DNA from: Allobosea sp. BK604
Lineage (GTDB): Bacteria > Pseudomonadota > Alphaproteobacteria > Rhizobiales > Beijerinckiaceae
Assembly: GCF_004341515.1 (NCBI RefSeq)
Contig: NZ_SLZF01000013.1
Span: forward strand, 62,001-126,000
Direction: 5' to 3'
Length of the DNA: 64,000 bases
Part shown: piece after piece, positions 43,357 through 51,793 of the stretch
Position numbering within the stretch: the first letter of the stretch is position 1
How the letters are laid out: the number at the start of each line of letters is the position of its first letter
The notes under the pieces: model-generated
Database searches by the model: none
Told to the model about the DNA's origin: nothing
What the model saw: only the letters and a program-made list of their open reading frames with translations
Program-made: the position numbers and the translations under genes

Positions 43357-44163
43357 ATGCGTGATCCGGCACTCGACAGGGCGATAGGCGCAGCCGGTGG
43401 CGTGCGTGCACTGGCCCGGGCCGTTGGCGTGTCGCAGCCGGCGATCTCGAACTGGAAACGCGTCCCGGCCGACCGCGTCCTGTCCATCGAGGCCCTGACC
43501 GGCGTCCCACGCACGGAGCTGCGGCCCGATCTCTATCCCGACGACGCACCGGTGAACGGCGCCATCCTCCTCGCCGATTCCGCACGCCCGATCGACGAGA
43601 TCGATGAGGCGAGGGCCCGCGAATACGAGCTGGTCGGCGCGCTGCTCTGGCGCACACCCACGGCCGAGGCATTGGACGCGCTGCGCGGCCTCAGGGGCGA
43701 TGCCTCGCCGCTCGGCATGGCCCATCTCGCGCTGGCCGAGGCCGCTGCCGAGACCACGCCGGAGGCGGTCCGCAGCGAGTTCTTCGAGCTCTTCATCGGC
43801 GTCGGTCGCGGCGAGCTTCTGCCTTACGCGTCCTATTATCTCACCGGCTTCCTGCATGAGCGCCCGCTCGCGCTGGTGCGTGAGGACATGGGCAAGCTCG
43901 GCATTGCCCGCGTCGAACGCGTGGGCGAGCCCGAGGACCATATCGCTATCCTGATGGATGTGATGGCGAACCTGATCCGCGGCAACTTCGCCGCCGAGGG
44001 CGTGGCGGAAGACGGCTTCTTCGCGCGGCATATCCGCCCCTGGGGCGAGCGCTTCTTCGCCGATCTGGAGATCGCGAAGGCAGCGAAATTCTACAAGGCT
44101 GTCGGCCGCGTCGGCAGCCTGTTCCTGGAAATCGAGACGCAGGCCGCCGGGTTGCCGTCATGA
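43357..44163 (+). CDS. HTH (Cro/YdaS-like) - TorD-type chaperone fusion
   Basis: A 268-residue protein with two domains. Residues 1-60 are a Cro/YdaS-like helix-turn-helix: DRAIGAAGGVRALARAVGVS, then QPAISNWKRVPADRVLSIEA, the WKxVPAxR signature of this DNA-binding group. From ~75 onward it is a TorD/DmsD-type redox-enzyme maturation chaperone (YELVGALLWRTPTAEALDAL, FFELFIGVGRGELLPYASYY, EDHIAILMDVMANLIRG, FFARHIRPWGERFFADLE). The chaperone half should bind the Tat signal of the alpha subunit encoded next; the HTH half suggests it also reports on apo-enzyme levels to DNA. Its stop overlaps the ATG of a possible upstream start of the small Tat protein. Confidence 0.88.
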   Translation: MRDPALDRAIGAAGGVRALARAVGVSQPAISNWKRVPADRVLSIEALTGVPRTELRPDLYPDDAPVNGAILLADSARPIDEIDEARAREYELVGALLWRTPTAEALDALRGLRGDASPLGMAHLALAEAAAETTPEAVRSEFFELFIGVGRGELLPYASYYLTGFLHERPLALVREDMGKLGIARVERVGEPEDHIAILMDVMANLIRGNFAAEGVAEDGFFARHIRPWGERFFADLEIAKAAKFYKAVGRVGSLFLEIETQAAGLPS

Positions 44164-44195
44164 CCACCCATGTGTCCAGCGCGATGGAGACGACG

Positions 44196-44399
44196 ATGTC
44201 GAACAAGCCAGAGAGCACCGAGAAACCGGCCGTCGACCGCCGCAGCTTCTTCAAGGCGCTCGGCGCCGGCGCCGCCGTCGCGGCCACGCCCGCCATGGTC
44301 ACCCCGGCCGAGGCCGTCGATCCCGGCAAGGACGAGACCAGGGCGCGCTATCGGGAAACCGATCACATCAAGGCCTATTACCGGGTCAACCGTTACTGA
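44196..44399 (+). CDS. Small Tat-targeted formate dehydrogenase-region protein
   Basis: About 67 residues. A twin-arginine signal, AVDRRSFFKALGAGAAVA, is followed by a short mature part ending RETDHIKAYYRVNRY. This matches the formate-dehydrogenase-region Tat target family (TIGR02811) as I remember it. The ATG preceded by GGAGACGACG was preferred; another ATG at 44160, overlapping the TorD stop, would add 12 residues before the signal. It probably assists folding or export of the alpha subunit encoded 11 bases later. Confidence 0.82.
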   Translation: MSNKPESTEKPAVDRRSFFKALGAGAAVAATPAMVTPAEAVDPGKDETRARYRETDHIKAYYRVNRY

Positions 44400-44410
44400 G
44401 GGGATCGGCC

Positions 44411-47389
44411 ATGCTCATCAAGCGCAAGTCAGCCGACGTCCAGCGCGGCAAGCTGCAGGCCGCGATGGCCGGCCTCTCCTCCGGCGTGATGGACCGCCGC
44501 ACCTTCCTGCGCCGCTCCGGCCTGCTGGCCGGCGGCGTTGCGGCAGCGGGCGCCCTGCAGATCGGCTCGGTCCGCAAGGCCGAGGCTGCCGAGCTCGGCC
44601 CGGCCTCCGGCACCAAGGTCGTCAAGAACATCTGCACGCATTGCTCGGTCGGCTGCACGGTCAAGGCCGAGGTCGCCAACGGCGTCTGGGTCGGCCAGGA
44701 GCCGGCCTGGGAGAGCCCGATCAACCGCGGCAGCCATTGCGCCAAGGGCGCCTCGGTGCGCGAGCTCGTCCATGGCGACCGCCGCATCAAATACCCGATG
44801 AAGCTCGTCGACGGGCAGTGGCAGCGGATCTCCTGGGACCAGGCGATCAGCGAGGTCGGCGACAAGATGATGGAGATCCGTGCCAAGTCGGGCGCCGATT
44901 CCGTCTATCTGCTCGGCTCGGCCAAGTTCTCGAACGAGGGCTCCTACCTGTTCCGCAAGTTCGCCGCCTTCTGGGGCACGAACAATGTCGACCACCAGGC
45001 GCGCATCTGCCACTCCACCACGGTCGCAGGTGTCGCGAACACCTGGGGCTATGGCGCGATGACGAATTCCTACAACGACATCCGCAACTCGAAGACCATC
45101 ATCTTCATGGGCTCGAATGCGGCCGAGGCTCATCCGGTCTCGATGCAGCACATTCTCGAGGGCAAGGAAGTCCAGCGCGCCAACGTCATCGTCTTCGATC
45201 CGCGCCTGACCCGCACCGCCGCCCACGCCACCGATTATATCCGCATCCGCTCGGGCACAGACATCGCGGTGATCTGGGGCCTGATGTGGCACATCTTCAA
45301 GAACGGCTGGGAGGACAAGGCCTTCCTCGCCGCCCGCGTCTACGGCATGGACGACGTCCGCAAGGAGGTCGAGAAATACGATCCCAAGACGGTCGAGGAC
45401 ATTACCGGCGTGCCTGAAGCGCAGATGCGCCGCGCCGCCGAGACCTTTGCCAAGGTCAAGCCCGCCACCTTCATCTGGTGCATGGGCGTGACCCAGCACT
45501 CGGTCGGCACGGCGAATGTCCGCGCCATCTGCAATCTCCTGCTGGCGACCGGCAATGTCGGCTCGAACGGCACCGGCGCCAACATCTTCCGCGGCCATTG
45601 CAACGTGCAGGGCGCGACCGATTTCGGCCTCGATATCTCGAATCTGCCTTGCTATTACGGCCTGGTCGAAGGCGCCTGGCGCCATTGGGCTCGCGTCTGG
45701 GGCGTCGACTACGACTATTTCGTCTCGCGCTTCGACGAGGTGCCGGCCAAGGGCGGCCGCCCGGCCCGTACGCGCAAGGCCAATATGGAGACCTCGGGCC
45801 ATACCTCGACCCGCTGGTTCGACGCCGCCAACCTTCCGTCCGAGCAGATCGATCAGAAGGACAACCTCAAGGCCATGATCGTCATGGGCCATGGCGGCAA
45901 CACCATCCCGCGCATGCCCGACGCCGTGAAAGGCCTGGAGAAGATCGATCTCCTCGTCGTCTGCGATCCGCACCCGACCAATTTCATCTCGCTGGGCGGC
46001 CGCAAGAACGGCACCTATATCCTGCCGATCTGCACGCAGTTCGAGACCGCCGGCTCGCGCACCTGTTCCAACCGCTCGGTGCAATGGGGCGAGCGCGTGG
46101 TCGAGCCGATCTTCGAATCGGCCAGCGATTTCTGGGTCATCTACAAGCTGGCGCAGAAGCTCGGCTTCGGCGACGCCATGTGCAAGAACATCGAGATGTT
46201 CCAGGGCAAGTACGGCCCTGAGCCCTCCGCCGAGGGGATCCTGAAGGAAATCAATCGCGGTGGCTGGTCCACCGGCTATACCGGCCAGTCGCCGGAGCGT
46301 CTCAAGCTCCATATGGCGAACCAGGACAAGTTCGACGTGATCACCCTGCGCGGTGCCAAGGGCTCTCCCGTCGAGAACGATTTCTACGGCCTGCCCTGGC
46401 CGTGCTGGGGCACGCCCGAGCTCAAGCATCCCGGCACGCATATCCTCTACAATACTTCGCTCGAGGCCGGGAACGGCGGCGGCACTTTCCGTCCGCGCTT
46501 CGGCCTGACCCGCGAGGAGACGAGGCCCGACGGCAGCAAGGTCGAGGTCACGCTGCTCGCCGAAAACGGCTCCTACTCGCTGAATTCCGGAATCCGGGAC
46601 GGCTATCCGGAATTTACCATGGGCATGCTGAAGAAGCTCGGCTGGGACAAGGACCTGACCCCGGCCGAGATCGCCACCATCGCCTGGGTCGGCGGCAACG
46701 CTATCGACACGGTGAACTGGGCAAACGATCTCTCGGGCGGCATCCAGCGCGTCGCGCTCGCCCATGGCTGCGTTCCCTATGGCAACGGCAAGGCCCGCGC
46801 CAATGCCTGGAACCTGCCCGATCCCGTCCCGGTCCATCGCGAGCCGATCTACAGCCCGCGTCCGGATCTCGTCGCCAAATGGCCGGCGCGTCCGGACGAG
46901 CGCACGCTACGCCTGCCGAACCTGCACACGACGATCCAGAAGGCCGCGGTGGACCGCGGCGTCGCCAAGTCCTTCCCGATCGTCCTGACCTCCGGCCGTC
47001 TCGTCGAATACGAGGGCGGCGGCGAGGAGACGCGCTCGAACAAATGGCTGGCCGAACTGCAGCAGGACATGTTCGTCGAGGTCAACACCAACGACGCGGC
47101 CGAGCGCGGCATCAGGGACGGCGCCTATGTCTGGGTCTCCGGTCCGGAGAACAACGCCCGTGTCCGGGTCAAGGCGCTGGTGACGGAGCGTGTCGGCAAG
47201 GGCTGCGCCTTCATGCCCTTCCATTTCGGCGGCGTCTACCAGGGCGTCGACCAGCGCGGGAACTATCCGAAGGGGCTGGACCCGATCGTGCTCGGCGAAT
47301 CCGTCAACACCGTCACCACCTATGGCTACGACCCGGTGACCGCCATGCACGAAGGCAAGGTCACGCTTTGCCAGATCGCGGCTGCGTGA
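44411..47389 (+). CDS. fdhA: Formate dehydrogenase alpha subunit (molybdopterin, Tat-exported)
   Basis: Catalytic subunit of 992 residues, oxidising formate to CO2 in the periplasm. The Tat motif is DRRTFLRRSG (R29-R30). The 4Fe-4S site is C75, C78, C82, C110 (ICTHCSVGCTV ... HCAKGA). The Mo ligand is Cys200 in QARICHSTTVAG, where E. coli FdnG/FdoG have selenocysteine; the adjacent His is present. Bis-MGD binding regions (for example VFDPRLTRTAAHATDYIRIR, and the C-terminal molybdopterin dinucleotide-binding domain with VLTSGRLVEYEGGGEETRSN) are intact. The start MLIKRKSADVQRGK follows GAGGGGATC. Subunits beta and gamma follow immediately. Confidence 0.96.
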   Translation: MLIKRKSADVQRGKLQAAMAGLSSGVMDRRTFLRRSGLLAGGVAAAGALQIGSVRKAEAAELGPASGTKVVKNICTHCSVGCTVKAEVANGVWVGQEPAWESPINRGSHCAKGASVRELVHGDRRIKYPMKLVDGQWQRISWDQAISEVGDKMMEIRAKSGADSVYLLGSAKFSNEGSYLFRKFAAFWGTNNVDHQARICHSTTVAGVANTWGYGAMTNSYNDIRNSKTIIFMGSNAAEAHPVSMQHILEGKEVQRANVIVFDPRLTRTAAHATDYIRIRSGTDIAVIWGLMWHIFKNGWEDKAFLAARVYGMDDVRKEVEKYDPKTVEDITGVPEAQMRRAAETFAKVKPATFIWCMGVTQHSVGTANVRAICNLLLATGNVGSNGTGANIFRGHCNVQGATDFGLDISNLPCYYGLVEGAWRHWARVWGVDYDYFVSRFDEVPAKGGRPARTRKANMETSGHTSTRWFDAANLPSEQIDQKDNLKAMIVMGHGGNTIPRMPDAVKGLEKIDLLVVCDPHPTNFISLGGRKNGTYILPICTQFETAGSRTCSNRSVQWGERVVEPIFESASDFWVIYKLAQKLGFGDAMCKNIEMFQGKYGPEPSAEGILKEINRGGWSTGYTGQSPERLKLHMANQDKFDVITLRGAKGSPVENDFYGLPWPCWGTPELKHPGTHILYNTSLEAGNGGGTFRPRFGLTREETRPDGSKVEVTLLAENGSYSLNSGIRDGYPEFTMGMLKKLGWDKDLTPAEIATIAWVGGNAIDTVNWANDLSGGIQRVALAHGCVPYGNGKARANAWNLPDPVPVHREPIYSPRPDLVAKWPARPDERTLRLPNLHTTIQKAAVDRGVAKSFPIVLTSGRLVEYEGGGEETRSNKWLAELQQDMFVEVNTNDAAERGIRDGAYVWVSGPENNARVRVKALVTERVGKGCAFMPFHFGGVYQGVDQRGNYPKGLDPIVLGESVNTVTTYGYDPVTAMHEGKVTLCQIAAA

Positions 47390-47402
47390 GGAGGAAAGAA
47401 CC

Positions 47403-47999
47403 ATGGCCCGGATGAAATTCCTCTGCGACGCCGACCGCTGCATCGAGTGCAACGCCTGCGTCACCGCCTGCAAGAACGAGAACGAGGTGCCCTGGGGCAT
47501 CAATCGCCGCCGCGTCGTCACCATCAATGACGGCAAGCCCGGCGAGCGCTCGGTCTCGATGGCCTGCATGCATTGCACGGACGCGCCCTGCATGGCCGTC
47601 TGCCCGGTCGATTGCTTCTACAACACGGCCGATGGCGTCGTACTGCACAATAAGGACCTCTGCATTGGCTGCGGCTATTGCTTCTACGCCTGCCCCTTCG
47701 GCGCGCCGCAATATCCGAAGGTCGGGAATTTCGGCACCCGCGGCAAGATGGACAAGTGCACCTATTGCTCGGGCGGCCCGGAGGTCGATCTGTCGCCGGC
47801 CGAGTTCCAGAAATACGGTTCGAACCGCCTGGCCGAGGGCAAGCTGCCGCTCTGCGCCGAGATGTGCTCGACCAAGTCCCTGCTCGCCGGCGACGGCGAG
47901 ATCATCGCCCAGATCTACAAGGAGCGCGTGGTCAAGCGCGGCTACGGCTCCGGCGCCTGGGGGTGGCAGACCGCCTACAAGGAAACGATCGCCATTTGA
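47403..47999 (+). CDS. fdhB: Formate dehydrogenase beta subunit (four 4Fe-4S clusters)
   Basis: Electron-transfer subunit of 198 residues. Cys-rich motifs for four clusters are visible: RCIECNACVTACKNENEVPW, ACMHCTDAPCMAVCPVDCF, LCIGCGYCFYACPFGAPQYP and KCTYCSGGPEVD with LPLCAEMCSTKSLL. Unlike E. coli FdnH/FdoH it lacks a C-terminal membrane helix, so it is the short FDH3-type subunit and contacts the gamma subunit peripherally. GAGGAGGAAAG provides a strong ribosome binding site. It passes electrons from alpha to the cytochrome. Confidence 0.95.
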   Translation: MARMKFLCDADRCIECNACVTACKNENEVPWGINRRRVVTINDGKPGERSVSMACMHCTDAPCMAVCPVDCFYNTADGVVLHNKDLCIGCGYCFYACPFGAPQYPKVGNFGTRGKMDKCTYCSGGPEVDLSPAEFQKYGSNRLAEGKLPLCAEMCSTKSLLAGDGEIIAQIYKERVVKRGYGSGAWGWQTAYKETIAI

Positions 48000-48019
48000 G
48001 TTTGGGGAGGGAACGCGCA

Positions 48020-48038
48020 CCGGCCACGATAAGGCCGG
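48020..48038 (+). other. Small hairpin between beta and gamma subunit genes
   Basis: CCGGCC-ACGATAA-GGCCGG is a perfect 6-bp dyad in the 87-bp gap of the formate dehydrogenase operon, with no T-run. It may protect the beta-subunit mRNA; no firmer claim can be made. Confidence 0.35.
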
Positions 48039-48086
48039 GCGCGGGACCACCCGATGCAGCTTCACCCGCTCAGAGGACATTCGACC

Positions 48087-49094
48087 ATGCGTCCCGGCGC
48101 TCATCTCCGTTTCCTGCTCGCCGCGCTGCTCATGGCGTTGTCCGTCGCCTTCGTCGCGCCGGTCACGGCCCAGCAGGTCAATCCCACCGCCGACTCTGTC
48201 AGGGAACGTCAGTTCCTTGATGCGCTGAAGGCGAATCCGCAGGCCGAGCTCCAGGGCCGGATCACCATTCCCGACCAGCGGGCGGCCACCCTGGAACGCC
48301 CGGCAGGGCGGCAATGGCGTGAGTTCCAGCAGGTCACGATCGTCTGGATCGGCGCCATTGTGGTGCTGGGCATGCTGGCCGTGCTGACCCTGTTCTATCT
48401 GATCCGGGGGCGCATCAGGCTCGAAGCCGGGCCTTCCGGGCGGACGATCACGCGCTTCAACGCCTTCGAGCGCTTCATGCACTGGCTGACCGCGGCCTGC
48501 TTCGTCCTGCTGGCATTGTCCGGACTCAACGTAACCTTCGGCAAGCTGCTATTGCTGCCGCTGATCGGGCCGGAGGCTTTCACCAATCTTTCGGTGGCGG
48601 CGAAATGGGCGCATAATTTCCTCGCCTGGCCCTTCATGCTCGGCATCGCCTTGATGTTCCTCGTCTGGATCAAGGACAACATTCCCGGTCTCGTCGACGT
48701 GAAATGGTTCGCGGCCGGCGGCGGCATCGTCGGCAAGGGACACCCCCCCGCCAGGCGTTTCAACGGTGGTCAGAAGGTCGTGTTCTGGTCCGTCGTGATC
48801 GGTGGAGCGTTGCTCTCCGTGTCCGGCATCTATCTGATCTTTCCGTTCGTCGCTGGCGGAGTGCTTGAGCTTCAGTTCTGGAACGTTGTCCACGGCGTCG
48901 TCGCCGTGCTGATGGTCGCGCTGATCCTCGCCCATATCTATATCGGCACGATCGGCATGGAGGGCGCCTTCGATGCCATGGGCTCCGGCGAGGTCGATCT
49001 CAACTGGGCGAAGACGCACCATTCGCTCTGGGTCGAGGAAGAGCAGAAGAAGGGCCATGTGCCCGCCGGGCCGAACCTGCAGCCGGCGGAATAG
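48087..49094 (+). CDS. fdhC: Formate dehydrogenase gamma subunit (cytochrome b556)
   Basis: Inner-membrane diheme cytochrome of about 335 residues. A signal peptide-like start (FLLAALLMALSVAFVAPVTA, then Q) is followed by a periplasmic stretch of ~75 residues and five membrane segments. Heme-ligand candidates are the His in RFMHWLTAACF, KWAHNFLAWPF, VVHGVVAVLMVALILAHIYI. The C-terminus (GEVDLNWAKTHHSLWVEEEQ) is the conserved FDH gamma tail. The start MRPGAHLR was chosen; the frame opens 11 codons earlier. It delivers electrons to quinone, or possibly to the nearby cytochrome c. Confidence 0.93.
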   Translation: MRPGAHLRFLLAALLMALSVAFVAPVTAQQVNPTADSVRERQFLDALKANPQAELQGRITIPDQRAATLERPAGRQWREFQQVTIVWIGAIVVLGMLAVLTLFYLIRGRIRLEAGPSGRTITRFNAFERFMHWLTAACFVLLALSGLNVTFGKLLLLPLIGPEAFTNLSVAAKWAHNFLAWPFMLGIALMFLVWIKDNIPGLVDVKWFAAGGGIVGKGHPPARRFNGGQKVVFWSVVIGGALLSVSGIYLIFPFVAGGVLELQFWNVVHGVVAVLMVALILAHIYIGTIGMEGAFDAMGSGEVDLNWAKTHHSLWVEEEQKKGHVPAGPNLQPAE

Positions 49095-49145
49095 CTCTCT
49101 TCACGCCCGTCCGGCTTGACCGGGCGCGCGATTGTGCAGGATGAC

Positions 49146-49180
49146 AGCCGGGCGAGGGTTCCTCGCCCGGCTTTCGTTTT
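49146..49180 (+). terminator. Strong intrinsic terminator after fdhC
   Basis: AGCCGGGCGAGG pairs perfectly with CCTCGCCCGGCT (12 bp) around a GTT loop, followed by TTCGTTTT. It ends the formate dehydrogenase structural operon before mobB, although mobB starts only 17 bases later and may be read through. Confidence 0.85.
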
Positions 49181-49196
49181 GGGGAATGCGATTTCG

Positions 49197-49727
49197 ATGC
49201 GCGTGATCGGCCTTGCGGGATGGAGCGGCGCTGGCAAGACCACATTGCTGACGCGGTTGATCCCGGAGCTGAACCGGCGCGGCGTCTCGGTCTCGACGCT
49301 GAAGCACGCCCACCACGCCTTCGATCTCGACACGCCCGGCAAGGATTCCTACGAGCACCGCATGGCCGGCGCCCGCGAGGTGCTGATCTCCTCCGAGCGG
49401 CGCTGGGCGCTGATGCACGAATTGCGCGACGAGCCGGAGGCGGTGCTCACCGATCTGCTGGGGAAGCTCTCGCCGGTGGATCTCGTCATCGTCGAAGGCT
49501 TCAAACGCGAGCCGCACGCCAAGATCGAGATCCATCGCGCCGCGAACGGCAAGCCGCCGCTGCATCCGGGCGACCCGACCATCGTCGCGATCGCGAGCGA
49601 CGTCGCCTTCCCCGAGGCGGGGCGGCCATTCGTCCCTCTCGACGATATCGCGGCGATCGCAGAGATTGTTCTCGCCCGGGCGGAACCGATCGCGGCCGTC
49701 CTGGCGCGCCCGCAACGGCAGGCTTGA
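49197..49727 (+). CDS. mobB: Molybdopterin-guanine dinucleotide biosynthesis protein MobB
   Basis: GTP-binding adaptor of 176 residues that assists MobA in MGD formation. The P-loop is GWSGAGKTTLL (residues 7-17), the switch-like STLKHAHHAFDLDTPGKDSY follows, and LVIVEGFKREPHAKIEIHR is the family signature. The start was set at MRVIGLAGWSGAGK; the frame extends upstream through the terminator hairpin and is not conserved there. It is followed after seven bases by moeA. Confidence 0.93.
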   Translation: MRVIGLAGWSGAGKTTLLTRLIPELNRRGVSVSTLKHAHHAFDLDTPGKDSYEHRMAGAREVLISSERRWALMHELRDEPEAVLTDLLGKLSPVDLVIVEGFKREPHAKIEIHRAANGKPPLHPGDPTIVAIASDVAFPEAGRPFVPLDDIAAIAEIVLARAEPIAAVLARPQRQA

Positions 49728-49734
49728 GGCAGGC

Positions 49735-50991
49735 ATGGCGCAGCTCAGCAACGATTCCTTCGCCTTTGGCGGCCCGCTGATGAGCATCGAGCAGGCGGCC
49801 GCGCTCGTCGGCGAGCGTGTTCAGCCTGTCGCGGAGACGCAGACCGTCGCGCTTGCAGAAGCGGATGGCCGGGTGCTGGCGGAGGAGGTTGTTGCAGGGC
49901 TCGACCTGCCGCCCTTCGCCAATTCGGCTGTCGATGGCTACGCCGTGCGCTTTGCCGATCTTGCGCCGGATGGCGAAAGCCGGCTCGCGCTTGTCGGCCG
50001 CATCGCCGCCGGCTCCGATGCCGCCGGGGTAGCGACGGAGGGCGTCGCGGTCAGGGTCTTCACCGGCGCGCCGATGCCCGCGGGCGCCGATACCGTCTTC
50101 ATGCAGGAGGATGTGACGGAGGAGGATGGTTTCGTCCGCCTGCCCAGCGGCTTGAAGCCGGGAGCCAATGCCCGCCCGGCCGGCGAGGACATCGCGCGTG
50201 GCGAGATCGCCTTTGCGGCGGGCCAGCGACTGCGCCCGCAGGATCTGGCGCTGCTCGCCGGACTCGGCCGCACCTCAGTCCTCGTCTGCCGCAAGCCGCG
50301 CGTCGCCATCTTCTCGACCGGCGATGAATTGGCCGAGCCGGGCCAGCCGCTGCCGGCTGCCGGAATCTACGATGCCAATCGCGCCGCCTTGCGCGCCATG
50401 GTGCAGCGGGCCGGCGCCGAGGTGGTCGATCTCGGCATCCTGCGCGACGAGCCGCAGAGCCTCGCGGCGCGGCTTGCGGAGGCGGCGCAGGACAGCGATC
50501 TCATCCTCACCTCCGGCGGCGTCTCGACCGGCGAGGAGGATCACGTCAAGGCGGCGGTCGAGAGCGCCGGCTCGCTGGTCTTCTGGCGCATCGGCATCAA
50601 GCCTGGCCGGCCGGTGGCGATGGGCGTCATCGGGGGCACGCCTTTCATCGGGCTGCCGGGCAATCCGGTCGCCGTCTTCGTCACCTTCGCCTTCGTGGCG
50701 CGCGCGGTGATCGCGCGGCTCTCGGGCACACAGTACAAGCCGCCGGTGCCGCTGCCGGTCAGGCTCGGCTTTCCCTATCGCAAGAAGGAGGGGCGGCGCG
50801 AATATGTCCGCGTTTCGCTGGCGCCGGGAGCCGATGGCATCATCGTCGCGAGCAAGCATCCGCAGGATGGCGCCGGCGTCATGACCTCGCTGACGCGCAC
50901 CGACGGACTGGTCGAACTCGCCGAGGAGCTGACGAAGATCGAGGAGGGCAGGATCGTTCCCTTCCTGGCCTATGACCTTCTCACAGCCTGA
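49735..50991 (+). CDS. moeA: Molybdopterin molybdotransferase MoeA
   Basis: Enzyme of 418 residues that inserts molybdate into adenylylated molybdopterin. Motifs are PPFANSAVDGYAVR (Val in place of the common Met), VFTGAPMPAGADTVFMQED, FSTGDELAEPGQPL, LTSGGVSTGEEDHVKAAVES (MoCF-binding) and FIGLPGNPVAVFVTFAFVAR. The C-terminal domain IV runs from about residue 335. The start MAQLSNDSFAFGG follows GAGGCAGGC. It completes the set of cofactor genes of this locus together with mobB and the distant mobA. Confidence 0.94.
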   Translation: MAQLSNDSFAFGGPLMSIEQAAALVGERVQPVAETQTVALAEADGRVLAEEVVAGLDLPPFANSAVDGYAVRFADLAPDGESRLALVGRIAAGSDAAGVATEGVAVRVFTGAPMPAGADTVFMQEDVTEEDGFVRLPSGLKPGANARPAGEDIARGEIAFAAGQRLRPQDLALLAGLGRTSVLVCRKPRVAIFSTGDELAEPGQPLPAAGIYDANRAALRAMVQRAGAEVVDLGILRDEPQSLAARLAEAAQDSDLILTSGGVSTGEEDHVKAAVESAGSLVFWRIGIKPGRPVAMGVIGGTPFIGLPGNPVAVFVTFAFVARAVIARLSGTQYKPPVPLPVRLGFPYRKKEGRREYVRVSLAPGADGIIVASKHPQDGAGVMTSLTRTDGLVELAEELTKIEEGRIVPFLAYDLLTA

Positions 50992-51019
50992 AGCGGCCGC
51001 CGTCCCCCTTTCGTAACTC

Positions 51020-51793
51020 TCAATCGCGCCGGAAGATCACGCTGGCGAGCCAGCCGAACAACAGCGCCAGCGCCGCGGTCGCGAGCCCGTAGAGCAGCGG
51101 CTGATCATGCGCGCCGCTGGCCAGCCCCTGCTCGATCCCGGTCTTGATCACCTCGAAATTTGTCGTCTGCCGGGCGAGCAGCGCTCCGCCGGCATAGAGC
51201 ACGACTTCGACCTCGTAGGTCCCGGTCGGCGCCGTGGCCGGTACCTCGATCGGGGCGCTGAACAGGGCCGGTGAGAGGAAGGTCACGCCCCGTTCCGCTT
51301 CGGTATAGAGACCCTTGTCCTCCATGAGGCGGATCATCGCCTCGCGGAAACGGCCCATGTCGGGATAGGCCTGCGGCACGGCGTCGGGCCGGCGCTGGGC
51401 GTGCAGCAGGCCGATGCGGTCGCGGCGCGCGGAATCGGGGCTGAGGATCTCGTTGAGCGGCCGGTTGCTCGCCACCATCAGGAAGACCGAGCTATCGGGG
51501 AAGCGGCGCTGGGTGCGGTTGATCCAGATCGGCCCGAGCCGCTCCTTCTCGCGCACCAGCAGCATGCGCTGCGGCCCACGCACCGTGATCACGATGTCAT
51601 AGGGATCGCCGCGCCCGGCGGTGCGGCCGTCGCGCTCGACGAGGCCGAAGACGGTGACCTGGTCGCCGGTATAGTTCGAGGTGATCTGGATCTGATGGCT
51701 CGAGACCGATGCGATCAAGGTCTCGGCCCGCGCCGCGCCGCTCAGGACCAGTACGGCGAGGCCGGCGAGGAGCTTTGTGAATGCCGCCCTCAT
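51020..51793 (-). CDS. TIGR02186 family protein, membrane-anchored
   Basis: A 257-residue protein with a signal peptide (FTKLLAGLAVLVLSGAARA) and one C-terminal membrane helix (LLYGLATAALALLFGWLASV) ending IFRRD. The periplasmic part has IQITSNYTGDQVTVFGLVER and TVRGPQRMLLVREKERLGPI, the features by which I recall TIGR02186. Function unknown. Its ATG overlaps the stop of the TauE-like gene by four bases, and this pairing is known from other alphaproteobacteria, suggesting a shared role in export of an anion such as sulfite. Confidence 0.78.
   Translation of the reverse strand: MRAAFTKLLAGLAVLVLSGAARAETLIASVSSHQIQITSNYTGDQVTVFGLVERDGRTAGRGDPYDIVITVRGPQRMLLVREKERLGPIWINRTQRRFPDSSVFLMVASNRPLNEILSPDSARRDRIGLLHAQRRPDAVPQAYPDMGRFREAMIRLMEDKGLYTEAERGVTFLSPALFSAPIEVPATAPTGTYEVEVVLYAGGALLARQTTNFEVIKTGIEQGLASGAHDQPLLYGLATAALALLFGWLASVIFRRD

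Noticed and set aside
45008..45010. Possible selenocysteine codon in fdhA
   Set aside because: The codon at the Mo-ligand position is TGC (Cys), not TGA, so there is no reason to look for a bacterial SECIS element.
44429..46837. 802-codon minus-strand frame opposite fdhA
   Set aside because: The plus strand encodes an intact formate dehydrogenase alpha subunit; the antisense translation has no domain.
30104..50991. Formate dehydrogenase region as a recently acquired genomic island
   Set aside because: GC content and codon use match the surroundings except in one gene (31674-32222), and no integrase, tRNA end or direct-repeat boundary is visible.
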